Shown one piece after another: positions 28,125 through 36,667 of a stretch of DNA of 64,000 bases. The notes below the pieces were generated by a model. That model saw only the letters and a list, made by a program, of their open reading frames with translations, was not told the origin of the DNA and searched no databases. A program made the position numbers and the translations under genes. The number at the start of each line of letters is the position of its first letter. Positions within the stretch are counted from its first letter, which is position 1. This DNA is from Pseudoalteromonas sp. MM1 (lineage in GTDB: Bacteria; Pseudomonadota; Gammaproteobacteria; Enterobacterales; Alteromonadaceae): positions 620,001-684,000 of the forward strand of contig NZ_AP027922.1 of assembly GCF_030296835.1 (NCBI RefSeq), given 5' to 3'.

Positions 28125-28682
28125 TTAAGCGTGTCCAGCTTCGCTGCAAAGCTGGCTAACATCAAAGCCCAGCATCGAAACTGCTTTTTCCCAGCGTTTT
28201 TCTACCGGCGTATCAAAAATGATCTTCGGATCGGCTTTAATGATCAACCAACTATTATCTAAAAGCTCTTGTTCAAGTTGTCCTTGTTCCCAGCCCGAAT
28301 AACCAAGCGTAATAATAAATTGCTCAGGCGCATGGGCGGTGGTCAGGTTAGCAAGTACATCTTTTGATGTGGTGATCATTATTTCACTGCTAAGCTTTTG
28401 GCTTGCAGAGTAACCAGGCTGAGGTGAATGAAGTACAAAACCTCGGTCGGTTTTAACCGGACCACCTGCAAACACAGAGACTTGCGCAGCTTGTTGGGTT
28501 TTGTCGTTGTCTATTTCTATTTTATCTAAAAGCTCACCAACGGTTACATCAATAGGCTGGTTGATCACCAATCCCATAGCCCCATCTTCATTGTGCTCAC
28601 AAATATAGGTAACGGCACGTTTAAAAAAAGGGTCTTGCATCGACGGCATTGCGATTAAAAAATGATTTTCTAATGATTGCAT
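28125..28682 (-). CDS. yqgE: YqgE/AlgH family protein
   Basis: A 185-residue soluble protein of the UPF0301 family. The start MQSLENHFLIAMP at 28682 matches the family N terminus and has AGGGTG upstream. GAMGLVINQP, VFAGGPVKTDRGFVLH and ITLGYSGWEQGQLE are the hallmark blocks. Pseudomonas AlgH was first tied to alginate regulation, but the biochemical role of the family is unknown. It lies between gshB and ruvX; the 124-bp gap from gshB could hold a separate promoter. Confidence 0.94.
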   Translation of the reverse strand: MQSLENHFLIAMPSMQDPFFKRAVTYICEHNEDGAMGLVINQPIDVTVGELLDKIEIDNDKTQQAAQVSVFAGGPVKTDRGFVLHSPQPGYSASQKLSSEIMITTSKDVLANLTTAHAPEQFIITLGYSGWEQGQLEQELLDNSWLIIKADPKIIFDTPVEKRWEKAVSMLGFDVSQLCSEAGHA

Positions 28683-28806
28683 AGATTTCACCCTTTTAGT
28701 TTATGAATACTAATTGAACTTTGAGTATGGCATAGATATATACGTAGCGTATAAAAAGTCCATTAATTGTATGAAATACTTAAATTAATGAACTTTCCTA
28801 TGGTGT

Positions 28807-29757
28807 TTATTTAGCAAGCTTGCGCTCGATGGCATCAAACAAAATACCGGTTATAGATATATCGTAAGCGGCTTCAATTTCACGTACACACGTTGGTGCA
28901 GTTACATTAATTTCGGTGAGCTTGTCGCCAATAATATCTAGCCCTACAAACACCAAGCCTTTTTCTTTAAGGGTAGGGGCAACTGCTTGGGCTATTTTAA
29001 GGTCTGACTCGCTAAGAGGGCGCGCTTCACCGCGACCGCCTGCTGCTAAATTACCCCGGGTTTCACCGTTTTGTGGGATACGCGCTAAACAGTACGGGAT
29101 TACTTCACCATCAACAACCAATACGCGTTTATCGCCTTGTTTGATCTCTGGTATATAATTTTGCACCATAGCAAAACGGCTACCGTGCTCGGTGAGCGTT
29201 TCACAAATAACACCAATGTTTGCATCATCTTCTTTAATGCGGAAAATAGACGCGCCACCCATGCCATCAAGTGGTTTTAAAATAATGTCTTTGTGCTCGG
29301 CTAAAAACGCACGTATTTGCGCTTGGCTGCGAGTTACTAATGTATCGGGGGTGTGCTCGCTAAACCACGCTGTAAATAGCTTTTCGTTAGCATCGCGCAG
29401 GCTTTGTGGTTTATTAATAATTAACGTACCTTCTTGCTCTGCACGCTCTAATATATATGTTGCGTAAATGTATTCCGTGTCGAACGGTGGATCTTTTCGC
29501 ATTAAAATAACGTCTAGGTCGGCAAGGGCTATTGTGGTTTTTTCTTCAAGCTCATACCACTTTTCGGTGTTATTAAATACTTGCGCTTTCGCTGCGGTTG
29601 CATACGACTTACCTTGGCGAAGTGATAAATCATCCATCTCCATGTAGTAAATTTCGTAACCACGCTCCTGCGCTTGCATCATCATTGCAAAACCGGTGTC
29701 TTTTTTGATGTTAAATCCACTAATAGGATCAGAGATAATTCCTAACTTAATTGCCAT
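28807..29757 (-). CDS. gshB: Glutathione synthetase GshB
   Basis: A 316-residue ATP-grasp ligase, the length of E. coli GshB. It begins with KLGIISDPISGFNIKKDT and has the DVILMRKDPPFDTEYIYAT block, the ATP-grasp loop KPLDGMGGASIFR and the C-terminal LTEINVTAPTCVREI metal and substrate site. It joins gamma-glutamylcysteine to glycine in the second step of glutathione synthesis. It is downstream of rsmE on the same strand. Confidence 0.97.
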   Translation of the reverse strand: MAIKLGIISDPISGFNIKKDTGFAMMMQAQERGYEIYYMEMDDLSLRQGKSYATAAKAQVFNNTEKWYELEEKTTIALADLDVILMRKDPPFDTEYIYATYILERAEQEGTLIINKPQSLRDANEKLFTAWFSEHTPDTLVTRSQAQIRAFLAEHKDIILKPLDGMGGASIFRIKEDDANIGVICETLTEHGSRFAMVQNYIPEIKQGDKRVLVVDGEVIPYCLARIPQNGETRGNLAAGGRGEARPLSESDLKIAQAVAPTLKEKGLVFVGLDIIGDKLTEINVTAPTCVREIEAAYDISITGILFDAIERKLAK

Positions 29758-29811
29758 GCGCTATGCCTTACTATAAATATTAGTGTTTATATGAGGGTGC
29801 TTTTAGTTATT

Positions 29812-30546
29812 TCAATTAGCTAAGTCGCCAAATTGTAACTGTAATGCACTTAAGACCGTTAAAGCAGCTGTTTCTGTTCGCAAAACACGTGGCCCTAAGC
29901 GAATATCTACAAAGTGCTGATCTTTAGTTTGCAGCATTTCTTCATCGGTAAAGCCCCCTTCAGGACCAACTAAAAAGCGCACACCGGCGCTTGGAACGGT
30001 TATTGTTTTAATACTGTGCTCAGCACGAGGGTGCAAAGTGAGCTTAATGGCGTTTGTTTGTTGCTCAAGCCATTGCTTTAAATCAATCGGTGTGTGTACA
30101 ACAGGCACAAAGTTGCGCCCCGATTGCTCGGCAGCTGAAATTGCAATTTTTTGCCATTGTTGGTGTTTTTTCTCTAAGCGGTCGCCACTGAGTTTAACGC
30201 CGCAGCGCTGGCTAAAAATAGGGGTGATTTCAGTAATACCCAGCTCAACAGATTTTTGGATAGTAAAGTCCATTTTATCGCCACGTGATACACATTGCCC
30301 TAAATGAATTTTAAGCTCAGATTCGACATCATGTTCATCAAAACGCAGTGGCATAACAACAACTGATTTTTTTGTTACTTCAATAATTTCACTGAAGTAT
30401 TCACCGCCTTCGCCATTAAAAATAGACACATGTTCGCCTACTTTCATGCGCAATACACGGCCAATATGGCCGGCTGCATCATCGTTTAAAGAAACCGGGG
30501 TGTTTAAGGCAATACTTGATGCCTGATAAATATGAGGTACTCGCAT
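29812..30546 (-). CDS. rsmE: 16S rRNA (uracil(1498)-N(3))-methyltransferase RsmE
   Basis: A 244-residue SPOUT-class methyltransferase. The ATG at 30546 gives the usual opening MRVPHIYQ; the GTG nine bases upstream has no better ribosome-binding site. The SAM knot is visible as FLVGPEGGFTDEE and RLGPRVLRTETAA near the C terminus. It methylates U1498 of 16S rRNA. It is the first gene of the conserved rsmE-gshB-yqgE-ruvX cluster. Confidence 0.95.
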   Translation of the reverse strand: MRVPHIYQASSIALNTPVSLNDDAAGHIGRVLRMKVGEHVSIFNGEGGEYFSEIIEVTKKSVVVMPLRFDEHDVESELKIHLGQCVSRGDKMDFTIQKSVELGITEITPIFSQRCGVKLSGDRLEKKHQQWQKIAISAAEQSGRNFVPVVHTPIDLKQWLEQQTNAIKLTLHPRAEHSIKTITVPSAGVRFLVGPEGGFTDEEMLQTKDQHFVDIRLGPRVLRTETAALTVLSALQLQFGDLAN

Positions 30547-30618
30547 GAAAGTCACTTATTTTATAGCGTAAAGGTGTATGTCGCTATGGTAAGTAAGCAG
30601 CGCGTTGTACGCAATTAT

Positions 30619-31095
30619 TTATTTTTGTTTAAGTGTATTGGCAAGGGCGATTAAATCTTTGGGTGTTTCAGCAATTTCTGTATCGCACGATAGGTGATTT
30701 TTAAAGCCTTCGTCAGTAATACGATTAAATGTATAGCCGCTGTCATCAATACTGACTAGGTAGCGTTTTTCATGCAGAGAGTTATATATAAAGCGTTGGT
30801 TATCGCTGGCAAGTAAGTAATCAGTTTTGTTGAATAAAACACCTTGAATATCGTGGTGCTCATGCATATAGCTGGCAAGTTCAGATACGCTAATTTCATT
30901 TTCTAGGTCGCAATAGCAATAATCTTTAATAAGTTCGTCAAACATCATCTTTACAAGCTTACGGGTATTACTACCTGCAACGATTAAGGTGCTGGCGGTA
31001 TTGGGTGTTGCGCGCTTAAAGTAATGCTCGGCAAATGTTCGACTAAATTCGTTATCTATATCAATTAACAAATAGTTAGTAACTTCAAATGACAT
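30619..31095 (-). CDS. Hypothetical protein, unknown family
   Basis: A 158-residue soluble acidic protein that I do not recognise. The N-terminal half (NYLLIDIDNEF, TASTLIVAGSNTRKLVKMMF) suggests alternating strands and helices, and HDIQGVLFNKTDYLLA has a receiver- or Rossmann-like rhythm, but there is no catalytic motif I can name. It has a purine-rich ribosome-binding site just upstream of its ATG. It lies between rsmE and a DUF350 membrane protein on the same strand, with about 80-bp gaps, so co-transcription is possible but not required. Confidence 0.65.
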   Translation of the reverse strand: MSFEVTNYLLIDIDNEFSRTFAEHYFKRATPNTASTLIVAGSNTRKLVKMMFDELIKDYCYCDLENEISVSELASYMHEHHDIQGVLFNKTDYLLASDNQRFIYNSLHEKRYLVSIDDSGYTFNRITDEGFKNHLSCDTEIAETPKDLIALANTLKQK

Positions 31096-31176
31096 AGGGC
31101 CCCGTTGCGTTATGCAAATTTGTAATGCCAGTTAACTAAATACGGGGCGCTTGGCAACTTATTTAATAGCGTGGCG

Positions 31177-32070
31177 TTAAAGTGAAAACATGCTAATAAG
31201 TAAATAGCCTATAGCACAAAAAACAGCAAACTCAATGCATGCTATACCTATATTGTCTTGATGGTCTACCTCTAAAGCGGTATCAATATTGGGTAGTGAA
31301 ATTGCTTTTATTACAAAACTTAAACAATATAGTAACAACCACATTACACCGCAATGCATTACAAGTGTAAATATATTTTCGACCATTTTTCCATTTTGAA
31401 ATGCAGCACTAGACAGTCCTGCATAAACAGCTAAGGCTAAACCTATTGATTTACCTGCATATCTAATCCCTATAGAGGTATTTTCTAGGTTAAAGTTACT
31501 TTGCAGTGAGGCGCCTTGATTTGCTCTAGCAAAGCGGTATTCACGCAGTTTACTATCTAATGCAAACATCCCTTGCAGCGTAAAAAAGCTAACAAAAGCA
31601 ATCAGTAAGTTACTAAAGCCTTGCGCATGAGTCCACGTGTATAAACCAAGTGCAATAATACAGTTAGCTATTAACATGCCAGAATCAACCAGTGCGGCGC
31701 ATACATTTTGCTTTAATATGGCAGCTTCTTCATTAAATCTGTGCAATATCCACTTTCGATGGATTAAGTGACCTACTTTTATAAATGTGAATAACAAAAC
31801 AATTAAAATAACGACTTTTAATGGATTGTGTTGCGCTGTACTTATACTTATTTCGTCAAATAAAAATGCCATAGTAGCAATAACTACGGTAATTTCTGAG
31901 GCGAAACTAATACCCATAGCAAAATTATCATGCTGCGCTAACTCATCTTTAAGTGCTTGTTTCGCTTTTATTTGAGCAACAATTCTAAGACTAAAAATAG
32001 TAATGCATATCACCGCAAAACTAATGGCAATCGCAATTAAACTGGTGTTAGATAATGATAAATATGACAT
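31177..32070 (-). CDS. DUF350 family membrane protein with two repeats
   Basis: A 297-residue protein with about eight hydrophobic helices. Two similar blocks can be seen: KDELAQHDNFAMGISFASE near residue 40-60 and EVDHQDNIGIACIEFAVF near the end, each resembling the conserved polar segment of DUF350 (YjfL, UPF0719), which is a single four-helix unit in E. coli. This suggests a tandem-duplicated DUF350 protein. Family function is unknown; some members lie near potassium-efflux or spermidine-related genes. AGGATC precedes the ATG. It is divergent from glnE. Confidence 0.75.
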   Translation of the reverse strand: MSYLSLSNTSLIAIAISFAVICITIFSLRIVAQIKAKQALKDELAQHDNFAMGISFASEITVVIATMAFLFDEISISTAQHNPLKVVILIVLLFTFIKVGHLIHRKWILHRFNEEAAILKQNVCAALVDSGMLIANCIIALGLYTWTHAQGFSNLLIAFVSFFTLQGMFALDSKLREYRFARANQGASLQSNFNLENTSIGIRYAGKSIGLALAVYAGLSSAAFQNGKMVENIFTLVMHCGVMWLLLYCLSFVIKAISLPNIDTALEVDHQDNIGIACIEFAVFCAIGYLLISMFSL

Positions 32071-32148
32071 GCTGATCCTAAGTAGAGATAACCTTTCTTG
32101 GTTTTAGTTATTCTAGTATGGTTAGTAAATATATAAAAGAGAGGATTG

Positions 32149-34947
32149 ATGAGTAACAAAATGCAACTTCCTATTCAATTACAAAAACTTGGCTCAACTC
32201 GCTTTGCGCAGCTTTACCCGCAGCAAAACCCACAAGAAGAAGTTGTAAAATTATGTGCTCTGAGCGACTTTGCCTTTCGCTGCTTAGAATCGCAACCTCA
32301 ATTAAAAGAGTGGTTGATAAACCCAGATGAGCAGTATAGCCGAGACGTCCCTGCGCCATTCGATGACCTTGATCTACAGCAGGTAGATGAAAACCAGTGC
32401 AATAAAATTTTGCGCCAGTACCGAGAAAAATACTGGCTAAAAGTAGCCTACCTTGATTTATGCTGCGATAACCCAATCGGTGACAGTATTAAATACATAA
32501 GCCTATTGGCTGATATGCTGATTAATAGCGCCAATAGATGGGCGCATGCGCAAATTGCAAAAACAGCAGGCGAGCCCCTCGATGAGCAAGGTAACTCTTT
32601 ACCTTTAATGGTTTTAGGCATGGGTAAATTGGGCGGCCACGAGCTTAATTATTCATCGGATATAGATTTAATTTTTGCCTATCCGCGCAATGTTCCCACT
32701 CAAGGTGGGCGTAAAGCTGTTGAAGCCCAAGTGTTTTACACCAAAGTTGCGCAAAAATTGATTAATGCGCTTAATCAAGTAACTGGCGATGGCCAAGTAT
32801 TTAGGGTCGATATGCGCTTGCGCCCATTTGGTGAAAGCGGACCTTTAGTAATGAGCTTTCACGCTATAGAAGATTACTACCAAGAGCAAGGTCGCGATTG
32901 GGAGCGTTACGCCATGTTAAAAGGGCGGCTAATAGGCACACCTAATCAGTATTGGGATGAGTTTATACAACTTTTAAAACCCTTTGTTTATCGACGTTAT
33001 ATTGATTTTTCGGTAATCGAGTCGCTAAGAAAAATGAAGCTAATGATAGCCCAAGAAGTTCGCCGAAAACGCTTAACGAACAATATAAAACTAGGTGCTG
33101 GTGGCATTCGCGAGGTTGAATTTATCGTACAAGCTTTGCAAATGGTGCGTGGTGGGCGAGAAGCTAACTTACAAACCCAATCGTTACTGTATGCCTTAGA
33201 GCAGTTAACGTTAAACCAAGCGATGGATGAGCAAGAAGCGAATGAGCTAAAGCGCAACTACTTACACTTACGTAAAGTAGAGCAATACTTGCAAATGTTT
33301 GACGATCAACAAACGCAAACTCTGCCCGATGATGAGCTTAATCAAGAACGCTTAAATTACTTACTCGAGTTTGAAAGCTTTAACCATACCATGAGCGAGA
33401 TTGAGCAGGTCATGGCGAAAATTCACGATGAATTTTTATTGGTGATAGGGGAGGAAATCGTTCCTCTTGATACCTGCGAAGGTGCGTTTATTAGTGCGTG
33501 GGATCATGGTGATGTTAGCTTTTTAAACGATATAAAAGAGCAGTGGCAAGTGCCACTTCATGATTTTAAACAGCGTTTAAGTAAGGTGAATATAGGTAAT
33601 CGAGGGCGCGATATTCTCGATAAACTTATGCCTGTACTGCTTAAGCAACTGAGTGATTTTAATGCCAGCGGTGAAACATTTACCATGGTGTGCCAAATTT
33701 TAAATAAAATTGTATCGCGTACTGCTTACCTTGAATTACTGTACGAAAACCAAGGTGCGCTAAAGCAGTTGGTATTATTATGTTGCCACAGTAAGTGGAT
33801 AGGGGAGCATATTTCCCGTTATCCTATTTTGCTTGATGAGCTAATAGACCCAGCGGCGCTTTACAAACCTACGCCATTGAGCGCCTACAAAGATGAAATA
33901 CGACAATATTTTTTACGTATAGAGCATGATGACCTAGAGCTGCAAATGGAAGCACTTAGGCAGTTTAAACAAACACATCAATTACGTATTGCGGCTGCCG
34001 ATGCAACGGGTGTGATTGATGTTATGAAAGTAAGCGATCACTTAACTGCTCTTGCCGAGGCTGTAGTAGACCAGGCAGTAAATATAGCATGGTATAATAC
34101 GGTTAAGCGCTTTGGCATGCCGCCAAATACAGATGACGAGCACAAAGGTTTTGCGGTTATTGCGTACGGTAAAACGGGCGGTTTTGAAGTTGGGTACGAT
34201 TCTGACTTAGACCTTGTGTTTGTGCATAATCACGACGGTAATAGCAGCACTAATGGCGATAAATCGATTACCTCCCGACAGTTTTATTTAAAACTTGCAC
34301 AGCGCTTAATGCATTTATTTAACACCCGTACCGCCTCAGGTATATTGTATGAGCTTGATACGCGCCTGCGCCCTGAAGGCGCCTCTGGTTTATTGGCTAT
34401 TAACTTGGAGAGCTTTAATCATTATCAGCAAACCCAAGCATGGACTTGGGAGCACCAAGCGCTTGTGCGCGCCCGCGTTATATTAGGCCAAGATGAGCTA
34501 AGAGCGCGTTTTGCGCAAATTCGTAAAGAGATATTATGTGCCCCACGCGATGTAGATACGCTTAAGCAAGATGTACTTAAAATGCGCGAAAAAATGCGGA
34601 ACCACTTAGCTAAAGGAAACGCCGAGCAATTTGATTTAAAACAAGATGTAGGTGCCATGACCGACATTGAATTTATAACTCAATACCTAGTGCTAAAAAA
34701 CGCAAATCAGTTTAGCCAGTTAACAGTGTTTTCTGACAATGTAAGAATACTCACAGACGCTGCCGCAATTGGTTGTATTACTAAAGCGCAAAAGCAGCAG
34801 TTAATTCAAGCATATATTGATTATCGCTCACGTTACCACGTATTAAGCTTAAATCAGCAAGGTCGCTTAGTGTTGCGTAAAGAGTACCAAACAGATATTG
34901 AGAGTGTATCGGCGTGTTGGCACAGTATATTTGAACTTGAGGCGTAA
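32149..34947 (+). CDS. glnE: Bifunctional glutamine synthetase adenylyltransferase/deadenylase GlnE
   Basis: A 932-residue protein (E. coli GlnE is 946) with two nucleotidyltransferase domains. The N-terminal deadenylylase domain has GMGKLGGHELNYSSDIDL and the C-terminal adenylylase domain has AYGKTGGFEVGYDSDLDLVF, each giving the metal-binding D-x-D. A central regulatory region links them. The enzyme adenylylates GlnA when nitrogen is plentiful and reverses it when nitrogen is scarce, under PII control. ATG 32149 is preferred over the in-frame TTG at 32146, with GAGAGG upstream. A terminator follows immediately. Confidence 0.97.
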   Translation: MSNKMQLPIQLQKLGSTRFAQLYPQQNPQEEVVKLCALSDFAFRCLESQPQLKEWLINPDEQYSRDVPAPFDDLDLQQVDENQCNKILRQYREKYWLKVAYLDLCCDNPIGDSIKYISLLADMLINSANRWAHAQIAKTAGEPLDEQGNSLPLMVLGMGKLGGHELNYSSDIDLIFAYPRNVPTQGGRKAVEAQVFYTKVAQKLINALNQVTGDGQVFRVDMRLRPFGESGPLVMSFHAIEDYYQEQGRDWERYAMLKGRLIGTPNQYWDEFIQLLKPFVYRRYIDFSVIESLRKMKLMIAQEVRRKRLTNNIKLGAGGIREVEFIVQALQMVRGGREANLQTQSLLYALEQLTLNQAMDEQEANELKRNYLHLRKVEQYLQMFDDQQTQTLPDDELNQERLNYLLEFESFNHTMSEIEQVMAKIHDEFLLVIGEEIVPLDTCEGAFISAWDHGDVSFLNDIKEQWQVPLHDFKQRLSKVNIGNRGRDILDKLMPVLLKQLSDFNASGETFTMVCQILNKIVSRTAYLELLYENQGALKQLVLLCCHSKWIGEHISRYPILLDELIDPAALYKPTPLSAYKDEIRQYFLRIEHDDLELQMEALRQFKQTHQLRIAAADATGVIDVMKVSDHLTALAEAVVDQAVNIAWYNTVKRFGMPPNTDDEHKGFAVIAYGKTGGFEVGYDSDLDLVFVHNHDGNSSTNGDKSITSRQFYLKLAQRLMHLFNTRTASGILYELDTRLRPEGASGLLAINLESFNHYQQTQAWTWEHQALVRARVILGQDELRARFAQIRKEILCAPRDVDTLKQDVLKMREKMRNHLAKGNAEQFDLKQDVGAMTDIEFITQYLVLKNANQFSQLTVFSDNVRILTDAAAIGCITKAQKQQLIQAYIDYRSRYHVLSLNQQGRLVLRKEYQTDIESVSACWHSIFELEA

Positions 34948-34953
34948 ATACTA

Positions 34954-34980
34954 AAAAACCCAAGCTTAGCTTGGGTTTTT
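34954..34980 (+). terminator. Rho-independent terminator of glnE
   Basis: A 12-pair stem (AAAAACCCAAGC with GCTTGGGTTTTT) and a TTA loop, starting seven bases after the glnE stop. Confidence 0.93.
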
Positions 34981-35029
34981 AATAAATAGGCGCTGTTGAG
35001 CTTTTAGCGAATTAGTTGGCTTTATTGTT

Positions 35030-35602
35030 TTATGTTTTTAGCTTTAAACAATTACTGCGTACAAATTCAGAAGGTAGCTCTGTGATCACCGCAGCGCGCT
35101 GCCTAGAGCAAAAGAAAGTATAAACTTCATTTTCAAAGTCATCATTAATGGCGCGGCCAACTTGATAAAGCGCTGAGGTAAAGTTGCTATCAACCCTAAA
35201 ATGATCTTTTACCACGTAGTCTTTACTCAAATACCAATATAACTGAATGCCTTCGTTTTTGGCGTATTGGTCTAGTACGTCTTTTAATGTAGAGCCATTT
35301 TCAAAGCGTCTAGGTTCATTTGTTCCTGTCCAGCTAGCAGGCATAGGTTCAACGGCCCTGCCGCGCTCTGCTAAAACACGATCAAGCGTTTGCTCGGGCT
35401 TTTTAAGTTGTAGTACAAACTTATCGCGCTCCCTATCGGATTTAACTTGGTTACGGATAGAGGAGTAAAAGCGAGAAAGCCCCTCGGCAGCTGCGTTTTT
35501 GCTCTCTTTTATATCAAACAATGGACCCGTACCAACTAACACATAGGTAGCTAGTAAGATTAATGCAACTGCTAGTATTAAATGCTTAACCCAAAACCAC
35601 AT
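35030..35602 (-). CDS. TcpQ-domain membrane-anchored protein
   Basis: A 190-residue protein with an N-terminal signal anchor (hydrophobic residues 8-26), a charged linker and a C-terminal domain of about 75 residues. The segment GSTLKDVLDQYAKNEGIQLY followed by YWYLSKDYVVKDHF resembles the TcpQ/PilL C-terminal domain found in type IVb pilus and conjugation systems. No pilus cluster is nearby. The fold is related to secretin N-domains and cell-wall-associated modules, so an envelope role is likely, but the partner is unknown. It lies 38 bases downstream of the LpxL-like gene on the same strand and may share its transcript. Confidence 0.72.
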   Translation of the reverse strand: MWFWVKHLILAVALILLATYVLVGTGPLFDIKESKNAAAEGLSRFYSSIRNQVKSDRERDKFVLQLKKPEQTLDRVLAERGRAVEPMPASWTGTNEPRRFENGSTLKDVLDQYAKNEGIQLYWYLSKDYVVKDHFRVDSNFTSALYQVGRAINDDFENEVYTFFCSRQRAAVITELPSEFVRSNCLKLKT

Positions 35603-35640
35603 AACTCATGCTCATTTATTATCATTATTTATTTATACCA

Positions 35641-36570
35641 CTACTTTTTATAAAAAGAAGGGGTATTTTTATCGGGGCGTGTTTTAAAACGGCGGTGCAG
35701 CCACATGTACTGCTCAGGGGCTGCGTTAATTGATTGCTCAACGCGCTGATTTACACGTGTTACATCGGCTTTATCATCACCGCTTGGAAAATTGTCAAGC
35801 TCAGGTACTATTTCTAGGTGGTATTTACCGTGCTCATCTCGGCGACTAATTAGACTCATGGTTTCGCAGTGTTTACTTGCTGCAAAAAGTAGTGTGCCTG
35901 TGGTGGTGGCTGTATCTGGCACAGCGTAAAAAGGCACAAATTCACAGCGGTTACGGCCGTAGTCTTGGTCGGGTAGGTAATAACACACCTTTTTGTTTTT
36001 AAGCGACTTTAACAAGCCTTTTACGTCTTTTCGTCCAATTAGGTATTCGTTAGAGCGAAGGCGGCCATTGGTTGTAAAGTATTCCATGAGTGCATTGTTG
36101 TGTGGGCGGTAAAACCCAAGCCCTTGGCATTTGGTGCCCATAACACGACTCGCCATTTCTAAATGCAAAATATGCGGCACCAATAGCAGTACGCCTTTAC
36201 CTTGAGCCTGCACGCGCTCAAAGTGCTCTAACCCTTTAATAGAGCCATACGCTTTTTTAACGCGCCACTGCGGCCACCACCAAGCCATGCCCGTTTCAAC
36301 CATGGCAATACCGGTGTTTTCCATATTTTTTAGCACAAGCTGTTGTTGTTCGGCTTCGCTCATATCAGGAAAACACAGCTTTATATTAACCTCGGCAATG
36401 TGGCGACGACGTTTCATAAATTTATGTACTAAGCGTCCTAATAATTTACCTAAGCTAAGCTGAAGTTTTTGTGGCAACCACGAAATCAAATACAAAAAGA
36501 AAACGCCAATCCAGGTTAGCCAATAACGGGGGCCTAAAAACGAGGCTTTAAAAGGAGATGAGGTGACCAC
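35641..36570 (-). CDS. Lipid A biosynthesis acyltransferase, LpxL/HtrB-like
   Basis: A 309-residue inner-membrane acyltransferase of the LpxL/LpxM family, with one N-terminal hydrophobic helix. The catalytic motif reads HILHLE (HX4E, as in E. coli LpxL) within LLVPHILHLEMASRVMG, and the YLPDQDYGR block follows. It transfers a secondary acyl chain to Kdo2-lipid IVA. The start is a GTG with GAGAG upstream. It is separated from tolC by a terminator and lies before the TcpQ-domain gene. I cannot tell the acyl-chain length or order of transfer. Confidence 0.92.
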   Translation of the reverse strand: MVTSSPFKASFLGPRYWLTWIGVFFLYLISWLPQKLQLSLGKLLGRLVHKFMKRRRHIAEVNIKLCFPDMSEAEQQQLVLKNMENTGIAMVETGMAWWWPQWRVKKAYGSIKGLEHFERVQAQGKGVLLLVPHILHLEMASRVMGTKCQGLGFYRPHNNALMEYFTTNGRLRSNEYLIGRKDVKGLLKSLKNKKVCYYLPDQDYGRNRCEFVPFYAVPDTATTTGTLLFAASKHCETMSLISRRDEHGKYHLEIVPELDNFPSGDDKADVTRVNQRVEQSINAAPEQYMWLHRRFKTRPDKNTPSFYKK

Positions 36571-36623
36571 AAAATACTCTCTAAAATAAAAACGCTAGTT
36601 TAACGCTTAGTGTTATAAAATAC

Positions 36624-36650
36624 AAAAAGCCAGCAATGGCTGGCTTTAAA
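36624..36650 (-). terminator. Rho-independent terminator of tolC
   Basis: On the minus strand AAAGCCAGC pairs with GCTGGCTTT around a CATT loop and is followed by further T residues, about 20 bases after the tolC stop. Confidence 0.9.
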
Positions 36651-36667
36651 CGTTACTTTTTAACTTA

